From assembly GCF_033568475.1 (NCBI RefSeq), contig NC_133122.1, positions 141,367,402 to 141,431,401 on the forward strand: a DNA stretch of 64,000 nt. Reading direction: 5' to 3'. Positions 47,308 through 58,868 of this stretch are shown piece after piece; the stretch's first letter is position 1, and each line of letters begins with the position of its first letter. This DNA is from Henckelia pumila (taxonomy: Eukaryota; Streptophyta; Magnoliopsida; Lamiales; Gesneriaceae). The notes below the pieces were generated by a model. The model worked only from the letters and a program-made list of their open reading frames with translations, searched no databases and had not been told where the DNA came from. A program made the position numbers and the translations under genes.

Positions 47308-48825
47308 ATGAACGAGAGGCCGGTACGCAACAATCGTAACCCACGCTATAGAAACCGCAACAACAACAACAATGAAGGGAATCCTCCACCACCACCACCA
47401 CCAGGGTTAGGCTTGAATCAAGCAGATTTGATGGCCATAGCAACCATTGTGGCTACCATCATTCAAGGGTTGGGAAACCCGCCTGCCAATGGAAATCCAC
47501 CACCACAGGCAGTACAACAGGTGCAAGGGGTGAAGTATCATTATGGGTCACTGAGAAAGAATCGAGCCCAAACCTTTAAAGGAGATCCAGATCCTGAGGT
47601 TGGCCAAAATTGGCTCAAGAATATCGAGACTCAACTTCGCCTACTCGAGATTCCTGACGAGTTTAAAGTAGATGTCGTTACACCATTTTTGGAAGAAAAA
47701 ACATCCAAGTGGTGGGAGGCAGTTTCACCACCTATGATTGCAGCCGGTTCAATCATGTGGCGACAATTTAAGGATGTGTTCCTGAAGCAATATTATCCTG
47801 CGAAAGTCAGATTGCAAAAATTAAGTGAGTTCAAAAGTTTCACTCAGACTCAGGATATGTCAGTGGTTGAATACACTTCAAAATTCAATTCACTCGGAAC
47901 GTATGCTCCTACTATCATGGCTGATGATGTCTTGAAGATGCACCGTTTCAAAAGAGGTTTGAGCAGTCGTATTCAGACAGCTTTAGCAGTATACCATGCC
48001 ACAAGTTTCGCTGATTTAATGGGAGCTGCAATTCGAGCTGAAACCGATATCAAACGAAGGGAAGACGAGAACACAAACAAGATACCTCTTGTGGGGCAAT
48101 CTTCAATAGGAAAACAGCCATTCAAGAAACCATATCAGATTACTGGAACAAACAAGAGCGCTCCTTCAAAACCAAGCAATCAAGAAATCAAACCATGTAG
48201 TACCTGTGGATTTAAACACTTCGGAGAATGCCGCAGAGCAAGTGGCACCTTTTTTGGATGTGAGAAGACTGGGCACCGCATTGCAGATTGTCCAGAAAAC
48301 AAGGGCAAAGAAACTGAGGCAAAAGGAAGTTCTACTCCGAATAAACCAAAGGATAACAAGCCGAATGCCCGAGTTTTTGCCATAACCCAAGAGGAGGTCG
48401 AGAATGCAAATGACGTTGTAGCAGGTACCATTCTAATCAACAAAACTTCTGCTTATGTGTTCTTTGATTGTGGTGGTACGCATTCGTTTATATCTAAGAG
48501 GTTTGCTAAGAAGTTAGGACTTACTCCTGAGATACTTGTGGAACCTTTTAGAGTAGCAACTCCCACTAGCAAAACAATTGAAACCCATAGGTTTCATCGA
48601 GATTGCGTAATTAACATCAGTGAACACGTATTTCAAGCTGAACTCATTCAACTAAACATGGAAGAATTTGATGCCATTTTAGGAATGGATTGGCTAGCAA
48701 ATGACCATGCTTTAGTAGATTGTTGCATGAAGAATGTCAAATTGAGAGCTGCAAATCTCGACGAAGTCATTTATCATGGCAAAGTCAAGGAGCAGAAGTC
48801 TCTTTTATCTGCTTCTCAAACTTGA
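47308..48825 (+). pseudogene. gag and protease of the second Tekay-like element
   Basis: One 505-codon frame from ATG. The N-terminus is Asn/Arg-rich, then poly-Pro; the capsid region has FKGDPDPEVGQNWLKNIE, TSKWWEAVSPP, FKDVFLKQYYP and QDMSVVEYTSKF. The knuckle reads FFGCEKTGHRIADC: the expected first Cys is Phe. The protease has FFDCGGTHSFIS, where the active-site D-S/T-G is D-C-G, then AILGMDWLANDH. The frame ends at a TGA (48823-48825) where relatives continue; the same frame resumes at once. Gag may still be produced; the protease is probably inactive. Confidence 0.85.
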
Positions 48826-48831
48826 AAAGCT

Positions 48832-49890
48832 ATGAAAAGTGGAGAAGAAGTATACCTAGCAGTGGTAGGCGAGGTAAAAGAAGAAGTTACACTTTCATTA
48901 GAAGATATTCCGATAGTTCAAGAATTTCCGGATGTGTTCCCTGAAGAACTTCCTGGGGTAATTCCCGACTGCGAAGTGGAATTTGAAATTAATCTGGTAC
49001 TTGGTGCTGCACCTATCTCGAAAGCACCATACCGAATGGCTCCAGCAGAGTTGAAAGAATTAAAAGAGCAACTCCAAGAATTGTTGGATAAAAAGCAGAT
49101 ACGACCAAGTGCATCTCCTTGGGGAGCCCCGGTCCTGTTTGTAAAGAAGAAGTATGGGAGTATGAGATTGTGTATTGACTACCGAGAACTCAATAAAATC
49201 ACAATCAAGAACAAGTATCCTCTTCCAAGAATTGATGATTTGTTTGACCAACTCAAAGGAGCAACAGTCTTTTCCAAGCTCGATCTAAGGTCAGGCTATT
49301 ACCAATTGAAAGTCAAGACAGAAGATGTTCCGAAAACAGCTTTCCGAACAAGGTATGGACATTACGAGTTCATGGTGATGCCTTTCGGATTAACCAATGC
49401 ACCGGCAGCATTCATGAACCTCATGAACAGAGTATTCAAGCCGTTCCTTGACAAATTTGTAGTGGTGTTTATTGACGACATTCTCGTATATTCACCAAGT
49501 GACGAGGACCATAAAGACCATCTCCGGCTCACACTTCAGATATTGAGAGAAAACAAACTTTACGCCAAATTTAAGAAGTGTGAATTCTGGCTAAAGTGCG
49601 TAACTTTTCTAGGTCATACAATTTCCAAAGACGGAGTGTCAGTGGATTCCAAGAAAGTGGAAGCCGTCATGGATTGGCCTAGACCAAAAACGGTAACTGA
49701 AGTTCAGAGTTTTCTAGGCCTGGCTGGCTATTATCGAAAGTTTGTGGAAGGATTTTCCTCAATAGCTATACCTCTCACCAAAATCACACAAAAGAACTCT
49801 AAATTCAACTGGGATGAATTGTGTGAGAAGAGCTTCCAAACCTTGAAAGAAAAGTTGGCATCCACTCCAGTGTTGATTCTACCAACTTAA
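48832..49890 (+). pseudogene. reverse transcriptase of the second Tekay-like element
   Basis: In the same frame as gag after the TGA. RT blocks: [51 protein letters not shown] and the catalytic [11 protein letters not shown]. The connection domain has [13 protein letters not shown] and [15 protein letters not shown]. It stops at a TAA (49888-49890) just before the RNase H. The RT itself is intact. Confidence 0.9.
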
Positions 49891-50262
49891 GGTAAAGATT
49901 TTACCATATACAGTGATGTGTCAAAAGGAGGGTTTGGATGCGTACTCATGCAAGAAGGAAGGGTAACTGCTTATGCATCAAGACAACTGAAGCCGTATGA
50001 GCAAAACTACCCCACACAAGATCTTGAATTAGCAGCAGTAGTCTTTGCACTAAAAATTTGGAGGCACTATCTCTACGGTGCAAAGTGTGAAATATTTACT
50101 GATCACCAAAGTCTCAAGTACTTGTTTACTCAAAAAGAGTTGAATATGAGACAGAGAAGGTGGATTGAGCTACTGAAATATTATGACTTGACGATAAGCT
50201 ATCACCCTGGAAAAGCAAACAAGGTCGCTGATGCGTTAAGTCGAAGAATATGGGTAAAGTAA
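49891..50262 (+). pseudogene. RNase H of the second Tekay-like element
   Basis: Continues the frame after the [58 protein letters not shown] and [12 protein letters not shown]. The frame then shifts by one base near 50247, where the integrase frame ([12 protein letters not shown]) takes over. Confidence 0.88.
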
Positions 50263-50752
50263 TTCAAGCTTCACTCTCAGCACAACCATGTCTTCGAAAA
50301 ATAGTCAAGTTGAAACAGAATCAAGATCCTTCTTTAATAAAACTCAAGGACCAATTCAAGGAAGGAAAGACGCCTAATCTCCAAATAGATCAAAATGGAG
50401 TTTTGTGGATGAAAGGACGATTATGTGTACCCGACATCGATAATCTTCGTCATAAAGTGATGTCTGAAGCACACAAATCAAAATTTTCAATTCATCCCGG
50501 CAGCACCAAGATGTATCGAGATTTAAAAGGAAATTTTTGGTGGAATGGGATGAAGAAGGATGTTGCTGAGTTTGTGTCTCGATGTCAGGTCTGTCAGAAA
50601 GTCATAGCTGAACATCAACGACGTGGAGGATTACTTAAACCTTTGTAAATTCCAGAATGGAAGTGGGAACACATTTCTATGGATTTTGTTGTCGGCTTAC
50701 CCAAGTCAAGGCAGAATCATGACGGAATATGGGTAATTGTAGATAGACTTAC
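50250..50752 (+). pseudogene. integrase, 5' part (second Tekay-like element)
   Basis: HHCC domain intact: HKSKFSIHPGSTKMYRDL and CQVCQKVIAEHQ. A TAA at 50646-50648 interrupts [13 protein letters not shown]. The core start with the first Asp (SMDFVVGLP) and IVDRLT follow, then the LARD inserts after CTTAC at 50752. Confidence 0.85.
50748..50752 (+). repeat. target site duplication CTTAC (left copy)
   Basis: CTTAC occurs here and at 57838-57842, at the exact ends of the nested element. Confidence 0.95.
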
Positions 50753-52201
50753 TGTAGTGACCCGTATCCAGAATTAACGATTAATGAATAATTAATCGTG
50801 TAATCATGTTTAGATTAAGTAAAACATGATTAAGGAAATTCCAAATGGGTTAACGGAGTCCAGAAATGGATTCAGGACAATCGAAAATGGTCGGGAAGGT
50901 TTCGAGGGTTCGGATGGTTCGGAGGCTCCGAACCGGGTTAGGAGGCTCCAAACTGGATCGGAGGATCCGAACCAAAGATCGGAGGATCCAAACGGGTTCG
51001 GAGGCTCCGAAGATAATGCATCATGGGTGACATCATTGATGGGACTTTGAAGGATCCAAAGTCAGGATCGAAGGCTCCGAACAGGAACGGAGGCTCCGAA
51101 GTCAGGAACGGGGGATCCGAACCAGTTCGGAGGACCCGAAGTCGAGTTCGGACGGCCCGAACTTCGCCTATAAATAGAGGTCCGAAATTTCATTTTCAAC
51201 TCGCACCTCTCCTTTTCCTCTCTCAATTCCTAGGCTTTCTAACTCAGATCTAGGGAGTTCTAGGCATCCTATTGGGAATCCGGAATTGGCATAGCGATCC
51301 CGACGTCGAGGCGAAGATGTGCCTAAGTTTTGAGACAATTGTCATCAGCGGGCTGACGACGGACGCAGGTATAACTATGGCCTCCTTAAATTATTTAGGA
51401 GTATGCAATAGCTTAGTTAAGGCTTTTAGAGCTTAAATAATGATGCATGGATATTCGCATTGTAGAGTTGATGATAGGCTGGGAACCTAGAGTGGGACTG
51501 CTAGGACTGCCTGTAGTAAGGTACGTAAGTATAGACTGAGATAGCCAGCGGGTTTTGCATGTTTATATGTTGCATTTGTGTGTCATATTATTATGCAGCA
51601 TGTGCATATCATATTGTGTCTGTCCATCTTTTGAGATGAGTCATGTAGGGCCGCTCAGCCCTGTCTGGACGGGTGATGTCTAGTGCCCAGTGACTGAAGG
51701 GTCATGGGTGATTAGCATCTGGGGGACACGGTCCATGTCCTATAGGAATGAGCAGTTTACACAGGGTTTGCTCCCCGGGTTGTACCACTCATGTCCTAGG
51801 CACCATTACTGAGCAGTTGTATACAGTTATCCTAGATATGGATACCCTATCATTTGCATGCATCATATTTGTATGTTTTACCCAGTGCTTTCGTATTGAG
51901 CTTAGAGCTCACGTCCAGTCTTTCTTGTGTATCTGGGCACCCCATTCGACGGGGCAGGTGTAGGTGCAGGATTGAGCACCAGGAGTTTGGAGTAGCCAGT
52001 GACCAGTGAAGACAGCAGGATTAGCTGTAGGTTTTGCCTTTAGGCTATTTATTCGATTTGGTTGTATAAATCGAATTGGTTTAACCGGTTGTATTCTGCC
52101 GGTCTGTTTTTATTTAAGTCTTCCGCAGCGATTTATTTAATGCATGTTTAAATTATGCTCTTAACTCTGATTAGGTAGCGGATCCGGGTAGGGTCGCTAC
52201 A
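50753..52201 (+). repeat. 5' LTR of the LARD-like element
   Basis: 1449 bp. Holds a GGAGG(C/A)TCCGAA array (about 50921-51153) and a TATA box (ctataaataga, 51168-51178). It is shorter than the right LTR, mainly through loss of one ~20-bp array unit. Confidence 0.92.
50921..51153 (+). promoter_or_regulatory. GGAGG(C/A)TCCGAA array upstream of the LTR TATA box
   Basis: About nine spaced units of ggagg(c/a)tccgaa, often within ttcggaggatccgaa, at roughly 18-40-bp spacing, ending about 15 bp before the TATA box. A copy with one more unit lies at about 56539-56784. Position suggests repeated binding sites for the LTR promoter; this is inference. Confidence 0.55.
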
Positions 52202-52206
52202 TTTTT

Positions 52207-52218
52207 TGGTATCAGAGC
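52207..52218 (+). other. primer binding site, tRNA-iMet (LARD)
   Basis: tggtatcagagc, five bases after the LTR end. Confidence 0.9.
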
Positions 52219-55200
52219 GGCATGTAAAGAGACTTGGGATATAGTAATAAAACTTTGGGTTATCCTTATAGGATTGATTAGACCTTGGAAGAGGTGATGA
52301 TGCGATGATTAGTTTGCCCAGAGACTTTCATCATCGGCAGGATTTCTGAAGATTTGGCTTATGGGATACCAGCAAGTGCGGACATGAGTGATAGATCGTG
52401 TCCGAGTTTTCAAGACTTTTACTCATGTTGATCCTAGCTTTGGATCGAGTATCGGATGCCAGAGGCAGTGGCAGAGCATTGGACGGGACGCACTTGATGT
52501 TTGCATCTGTATCGTCCGTACCATGATGACACTACTCTGAAGATTCTCCACTAGTAGTTGGAGAGATTGTCATTAAACTCATGAAGAACATAGTTTTGCC
52601 GGTATGCTTGTACCGATGAGTTCGGTAGGCACACGGAAAACTTCATGTTCAAAAGCATGAATTGGTTACAAGAAGAAAGCTGACGGTAGATCGTGAGCAG
52701 AAGGGGTCGACTGACATGCACTGACGCAGAGCATAGCTAGTTAGCTATCACGTGCCATATCTCCGGAGTTCTTCGTAGGAGGACATGTAGAGAGACTTGG
52801 TCGGGAGTATGCTTGTATCGATGCGTGTGCCGATTAAAAGCTTCATACTCAAGAAACGAAGACTAGTACGATGATTTAAATACTGTATTGATGTAGTTGT
52901 AAACAGTATTTCAGTTGTAATGAATCATCATACTTTGGTTGTATCATTTCAAGTTTGATTGTACATTTCATTGTATTTTGAATGCTGTATGTATTACATG
53001 AGATTGTAATAAAGATAATTGTACATAACTTGAAATAAGTGATACATGTTTTATTTATCCAGCAATTCGTGGTTGATTGCATGATTGTGCGAAAGTTTGG
53101 ATTGGGTTTAGTTTATTAGCGTTCAACTATTGCAGCTCATGGGATTTGAGTGGGCCGACTGTGACTGTTTGACTTGTTGTTAGTCTAGGCGTTTTCCTAG
53201 GATTGACCTAGTTAGTCAGTGGACTATGTTAGTGCCAGCGATGAGTGGACTCATCTAGAGACATTAAGGGTATTGTTCGGTTTAGAACATTGGGCTTTAT
53301 TCTAAGTTGTCTCCTTAGAATAGTAGGCTGCCTGACCTTTGGTAGGTGTAGACTTGTGATGATGGGTTTTTCTTTAGGGATATCAGGTTCAGTATATGCC
53401 GAGAGTTGTGGACTATGACCATGACTAGACGTGATGGGGCGCGACCCTATGCCAGTGTTACTCTGGGAGTCCTTGTACTTCAAAGGTTATCTAGGAGCCT
53501 TCGTGCTTCAGGAGATGGCGGTGGGAAGGCTACTAAGTCTAGGGATTTGGTGACAGTCATGAAGATGTATGACCTTGGATTAGATATCAGGTTTGATATC
53601 GATGGTTTGATATCATCTGGTGTGCCAGTCTTGGAGGGAATTCCTTGACGAGTGTGTACTCTGACCAGATAGGTTTTGACCTATGGGTTACTGCTAGACG
53701 TGTGGATCTAGTAGGCGGGCGGATTTCTACCAGCGATGACTAGGGGTTGTCATCAGAATTGTGGTTAGAGATTTCCTATGATAGGAGTCATCCAAGAACT
53801 TGGATGTGATGTTGTTACGAGACTTTGACTCGAATACGAGGACTACACCATGATGATTGACTTCATCTGTGATAGATTATGTCAGACGCTAGGGATTGTA
53901 CAAGAGCTATCTGAGATATGAGGGAAGTGTGGCCTATACCCGTGAAGCCTTGGTGGTTGTCCAGGTGGGTTAACATGGTAAGCTACCTCGATCTTAATTT
54001 GTTGAACAATCTTAGCGAGGGATATAATCAAGATTGTGTCCGAAGATTGTGGAAATCTCTGAGATTCTTTAGTTATTCTTCTTGGACTTGACAAGCCGTG
54101 GTGTTCATTCTGAATGAACGAAGCAAGGATAGTTAGTGCAGTGTTTGCGCTAAGTACTGCCTGATATTTTCAGTTATTGAGCGTAGGATTTTTCATGGGA
54201 TGGAAATGCTCTTAGTTCATCTTGATGTTTGCCTTGGGCGAACAAGACATCGATTAGTAGTGCTGATGTGGCACGGAATCTGTGCTAATGACTACTAGTG
54301 TCAATTGGCTAACTCTGTCAGAGTTAGGTTGATTAAGTTCAGCATACGAGGTAGCTGTCAGTAGTGAGACACGAGATTGTGTCGATAGACTACTAATAGC
54401 TATTTACTGGTTATCAATCATGAGTGTGTTGAAACCAAAGAGATTTTGGTATTCCAAGCGTTTGGAAATGGTTCTTTGTGGCAGCTGAGTCATGGTTATT
54501 GACCGAGCCATGTAGGTTGGATGATCAGTGGTGGTCTGATCTAATAAGTGCGAGCTTAAGTAGATCAACGAGTTCAATTGGTTGAGCCAATCAGGGTTGA
54601 TCAGGATGTAGCAATTAAGAAATACTTGGAGTAGTATTTTTCGAGTAGTGCTTATGGGATGAGTACTGGATACCATCTCAGAGCATTTGACAATTCGGAT
54701 GATTTAGGGTCTCTAAGTTGCCAGGGACTAATCTACCGAAAGATTATGATTGAATTGTATGGTCGAGTTAGATGTTAACTTGACAGGAGGAACAAGCGAA
54801 GGAATTGGTAACTCCCAGGATAGTGCTTTTGTGATGATGTCTTAGTATACCGTTTAGTTGAGATCCAACGAGGAATGTGTACTTGTATGGACATCAGTTG
54901 TTTGATTGTGAGGTGTGACATTTGCTGAGACCTAGTTCTCGAGATCCGGCAGGGTGTGTCACAAATTTTCATCGTGTGGTGCTTAAGATCATCGGAATAA
55001 TCAAGGCAGTCGTAGGTCGACTTAGTAGCCAACAAGGTTTTCCTTTGGGATCGAAGATTTCGCAAGATCGTGACGGATCGAAATTGTTCTTTCGAGTCAG
55101 TGAGTCACATCTATGCGGATTGTTTTGTCAAGAATATTGCGCGTTAGCAATGATCAATATTTGGATGTGCGTCGGGTGGCAAGTTACTTCGAGCACAAGT

Positions 55201-56357
55201 ATTTCCCAGGATTGACTAGGGAATTGACGAATTAGATCGTTCAGTGCTGAGACTGATGCGTTCGGCAAGGGAGCGATTTGACTATTGAGAATTTGTTGGG
55301 ATTTAGTTCCAGGATCAGTATGTTCAACCTTGGGAGGTTGGTATGAGCTGATGGTATTATCAGAGACTCTGAGTTGAGTTATACCAGGCGCAATGACTGT
55401 CGAGTTTCGAGACGGAATAGGAAGCATTTCCATATGTCTGTGCACTGTGGAATGTCTCAGTCGAGCATATTGGTGGAAGCTTGCCTTAGTCTTGATGTGT
55501 GTATAGTGGTTGCGATTATGTATAACTATCAGGAGGATGTTTATCGATCAGATTCATGAGGTGAATAACCTATGATCGAGATGGTGTAGATCATTAGAGG
55601 CGTGATGACTTCCATTGCAATGTATGCGTGATTTCGCAGGCCAATGGCTAGGAGATGACGTAGCGTCATAAATTGCAAGTGATGATAGTTATCATCAGGG
55701 CACAGTGTTGAGGTTATACTAAGAAACGTGGACAGCAGAATTTACTAGACATGATGGTTTAAGTTCCCAGTATTTCTTGGGAAGCCGGTTGTGCTTCAGG
55801 GAGAGTGGGGAGGGTAACCAGTCTAGGGAACATTGTGAGCAGTTATGTTGGAGTATAGACTTGAGTCAACTGGATTATCTTAAAGCGAGATTCATGTTAG
55901 AATGTGTCAGCACAATGTTGGGATTAGTGTTTTCCTGACTAGAGGTGTTGAACACCGAGAAATTTTGAAACCATTAGATGGTTAGATTCGATAAGTAATT
56001 CGACGAATGCAGTAAAACCAGTTAGGTTATGACTTGGTCTTCGTCAGTATAAGATTTCCTTTGAGACGATAAGCTCGATCAAGTGGGTGTTGGTATCTTT
56101 CGTGACCAGAGAGATCGGGGTCAGTTTGGAAGACGTATCAATGTTGTGATATGCGAGTGCTAGAGGAGTTCGATTGTCGACCAGTAGCGCAGTAATTTTC
56201 AGCTGGGAAAATGTTAATGCGGTTCAGCATTAATGAAGCTTGCAGAGAATTCGACGGGAGTCTGAATGTGTCGGAGGATATTTCGACCAGACACTCGAGC
56301 AAGGGTTTCTTGTACGTTCTCAAGGTTTTAACCTAGATTTCGAGGATGAAATCTTCT

Positions 56358-56370
56358 AAGGGGGGGAGAA
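56358..56370 (+). other. polypurine tract (LARD)
   Basis: aagggggggagaa directly before the right LTR. Confidence 0.88.
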
Positions 56371-57837
56371 TGTAGTGACCCGTATCCAGAATTAACGATT
56401 AATGAATAATTAATCGTGTAATCATGTTTAGATTAAGTAAAACATGATTAAGGAAATTCCAAATGGGTTAACGGAGTCCAGAAATGGATTCAGGAAAATC
56501 GAAAATGGTCGGGAAGGTTCCGAGGGTTTGGATGGTTTGGAGGCTCCGAACCGGGTTAGGAGGCTCCGAACTGGATCGGAGGATCTGAACCAAAGATCGG
56601 AGGATCCGAAGGGGTTCGGAGGATCCGAGCTCGGATCGGAGGCTCCGAAGATAATGCGTCATGGGTGACATCATTGATGGGACTTCGGAGGATCCGAAGT
56701 CACGATCGAAGGCTCCGAACAGGAACGGAGGCTCCGAAGTCAGGAACGGGGGATCCGAACCAGTTCGGAGGATCCGAAGTCGAGTTCGGACGGCCCTAAC
56801 TTCGCCTATAAATAGAGGTCCGAAATTTCATTTTCAACTCGCACATCTCCTTTTCCTCTCTCAATTCCTAGGCCTTCTAACTCAGATCTAGGGAGTTCTA
56901 AGCATCCTATTGGGAATCCAAAAGTGGCATAGCGATCCCGACATCGAGGCGAAGATGTGCCTAAGTTTTGAGGCAATTGTCATCAACAGGCTGACGACGG
57001 ACGTAGGTATAGCTATGGCCTCCTTAAATTATTTAGGAGTATGCAATAGCTTAGTTAAGGCTTTTAGAGCTTAAATAATGATGCATGGATATTTGCATTG
57101 TAGAGTTGATGATAGGCTGGGAACCTAGAGTGGGACTGCTAGGACTGCCTGTAGTAAGGTACGTAAGTACAGACTGAGATAGCCAACGGGTTTTGCATGC
57201 TTATATGTTGATTTGTGTGTCATATTATTATGCAGCATGTGCATATCATATTGTGTATGTCCATCTTTTGAGATGAGTCATGTAGGGCCGCTCAGCCCTG
57301 TCTGGATGGGTGATGTCTAGTGCCCAGTGACTGACGGGTCATGGGTGATTAGCATCTGGGGGACACGGTCCACGTCCTATAGGAATGAGCAGTGTACACA
57401 GGGTTTGCTCCCCGGGTGGTACCACTCATGTCCTAGGCGCCATTACTGAGCAGTTGTATACAGTTATCCCAGATATGGATACTCTATCATTTGCATGCAT
57501 CATATTTGTATGTTTTACCCAGTGCTTTCGTATTGATCTTAGAGCTCACGTCCAGTTTTTCTGTGTATCTGGACACCCCATTCGACGGGGCAGGTGTAGG
57601 TGCAGGATTGAGCACCAGGAGCTTGGAGTAGCCAGTGACCAGTGAAGACAACAGGATTAGCTGTAGGTTTTGCCTTTAGGCTATTTATTCGATTTGGTTG
57701 TATAAATCGAATTGGTTTAACCGGTTGTATTCTGCCGGTCTGTTTTTATTTAAGTCTTCCGCAGCAATTTATTTAATGCATGTTTAAATTATGCTCTTAA
57801 CTCTGATTAGGTAGCGGATCCGGGTAGAGTCTCTACA
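56371..57837 (+). repeat. 3' LTR of the LARD-like element
   Basis: 1467 bp, collinear with the left LTR apart from substitutions and one extra array unit; TATA at about 56806-56816. The last bases are ctctaca against cgctaca in the left copy. Confidence 0.92.
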
Positions 57838-58868
57838 CTTACAAAGACAACGCATTTCCTACCGGTCCGCATGAACTACAACCTGGATAAACTAGCTACC
57901 CTGTACATGGACAATATCGTAAGGTTACATGGCATACCTGCTAGTATTTTGTCAGATAGGGACCCGAGGTTTGCGTCCAGATTTTGGAAAAGCTTTCAGG
58001 ATGTCATGGGAACCAAGGTCACTCTCAGTACAGCCTATCACCCTCAACTGATGGCCAAACAGAGAGAACGATCCAAACATTGGAGGACATGCTGAGGGCT
58101 TGTGCTCTAGACTTTAGTGGTAACTGGAGTGAACACTTGCCTTTAATCGAGTTTGCTTACAACAATAGTTACCACAGCAGTATTGGAATGGCACCATACG
58201 AAGCCTTATATGGGAGAAAGTGTCGCTCACCTTTATACTGGGATGAAGTAGGAGAGAAAGCCATCACTGGACCTGAACTGGTTCAAGAAACGATAGAAAA
58301 AGTAACCATCATCAAGGAAAGACTCAAATCTGCTCAAGATTGACAAAAGAGTTGGGCTGATATGAAGAGACGACCGTTGGAATTCAAAGTAGGTGAAAAG
58401 GCATATGTAAAAATCTCACCCATGAAAGGAGTAGTTCGATTTGGCAAAACTGGAAAATTGAATCCCAGATATGTCGGACCATTCGAGATTCTGGACAAAG
58501 TAGGAACCTTGGCGTATAGACTGTCCTTACCACCAGATATGTCAAGGATTCACAATGTTTTTCATGTTTCTCAATTAAGAAAGTACATCCCAGATCCCAG
58601 TCATGTCCTTGAAATTGAACCTCTTATAATAGAAGGAAATCTGAATAAGGGGCTCAAGTATGAAGAGTTTCCAATTCGAATAGTTGATACCAAGGATCAA
58701 ATTTTGAGGCGAATGACCATTCCATATGTAAAGGTCCAATGGTCTAATCACACGGAGAGGGAGGCCACTTGGAAATTGGAAGAGAAGATGCGCAACCTGT
58801 ATCCATTTCTCTTTGCAGAACAAGCCAATCCAAGTTTCAAGGACGAAACTTCCCCAAGGTGGGAGGAA
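57838..58868 (+). pseudogene. integrase 3' part and chromodomain (second Tekay-like element)
   Basis: Resumes after the CTTAC copy: FLPVRMNYNLDKLATLYM and [13 protein letters not shown] with the second Asp. A 1-bp deletion (near 58048) precedes [10 protein letters not shown] with the Glu. A TGA (58341-58343) follows RLKSAQD where relatives have Arg. The C-terminal part reads GVVRFGKTGKLNPRYVGPF and VGTLAYRLSLPPDMSRIHNV; the chromodomain has KVQWSNHTEREATWKLE. The open frame runs about 60 bp into the 3' LTR, to 58931. Confidence 0.88.

Larger units (their letters stand above)
52202..56370 (+). other. non-coding interior of the LARD-like element
   Basis: Starts with the iMet primer site (tggtatcagagc, 52207-52218) and ends with the polypurine tract (56358-56370). 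Only short unrelated frames on both strands. Base composition is less AT-rich than the flanking intergenic DNA. No motif recognised. Confidence 0.8.
50753..57837 (+). mobile_element. nested non-coding LTR element (LARD-like), 7.1 kb
   Basis: LTRs 50753-52201 and 56371-57837, TGTAGTGACC...CTACA. Target duplication CTTAC. iMet primer site 52207-52218, polypurine aagggggggagaa before the right LTR. The ~4.2-kb interior has no frame over about 105 codons and no gag or pol motif on either strand. Only its 3' tail (gatttcgaggatgaaatctt) recalls Tekay elements. This is the profile of a large retrotransposon derivative mobilised by another element's proteins. Confidence 0.88.

Noticed and set aside
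47308-48443. Minus-strand frames over gag of the second Tekay-like element
   Set aside because: Shadows of the plus-strand gag frame.
52202-56370. Several 60-105-codon frames in the LARD interior
   Set aside because: They occur at chance density on both strands and show no gag, pol or host motif.
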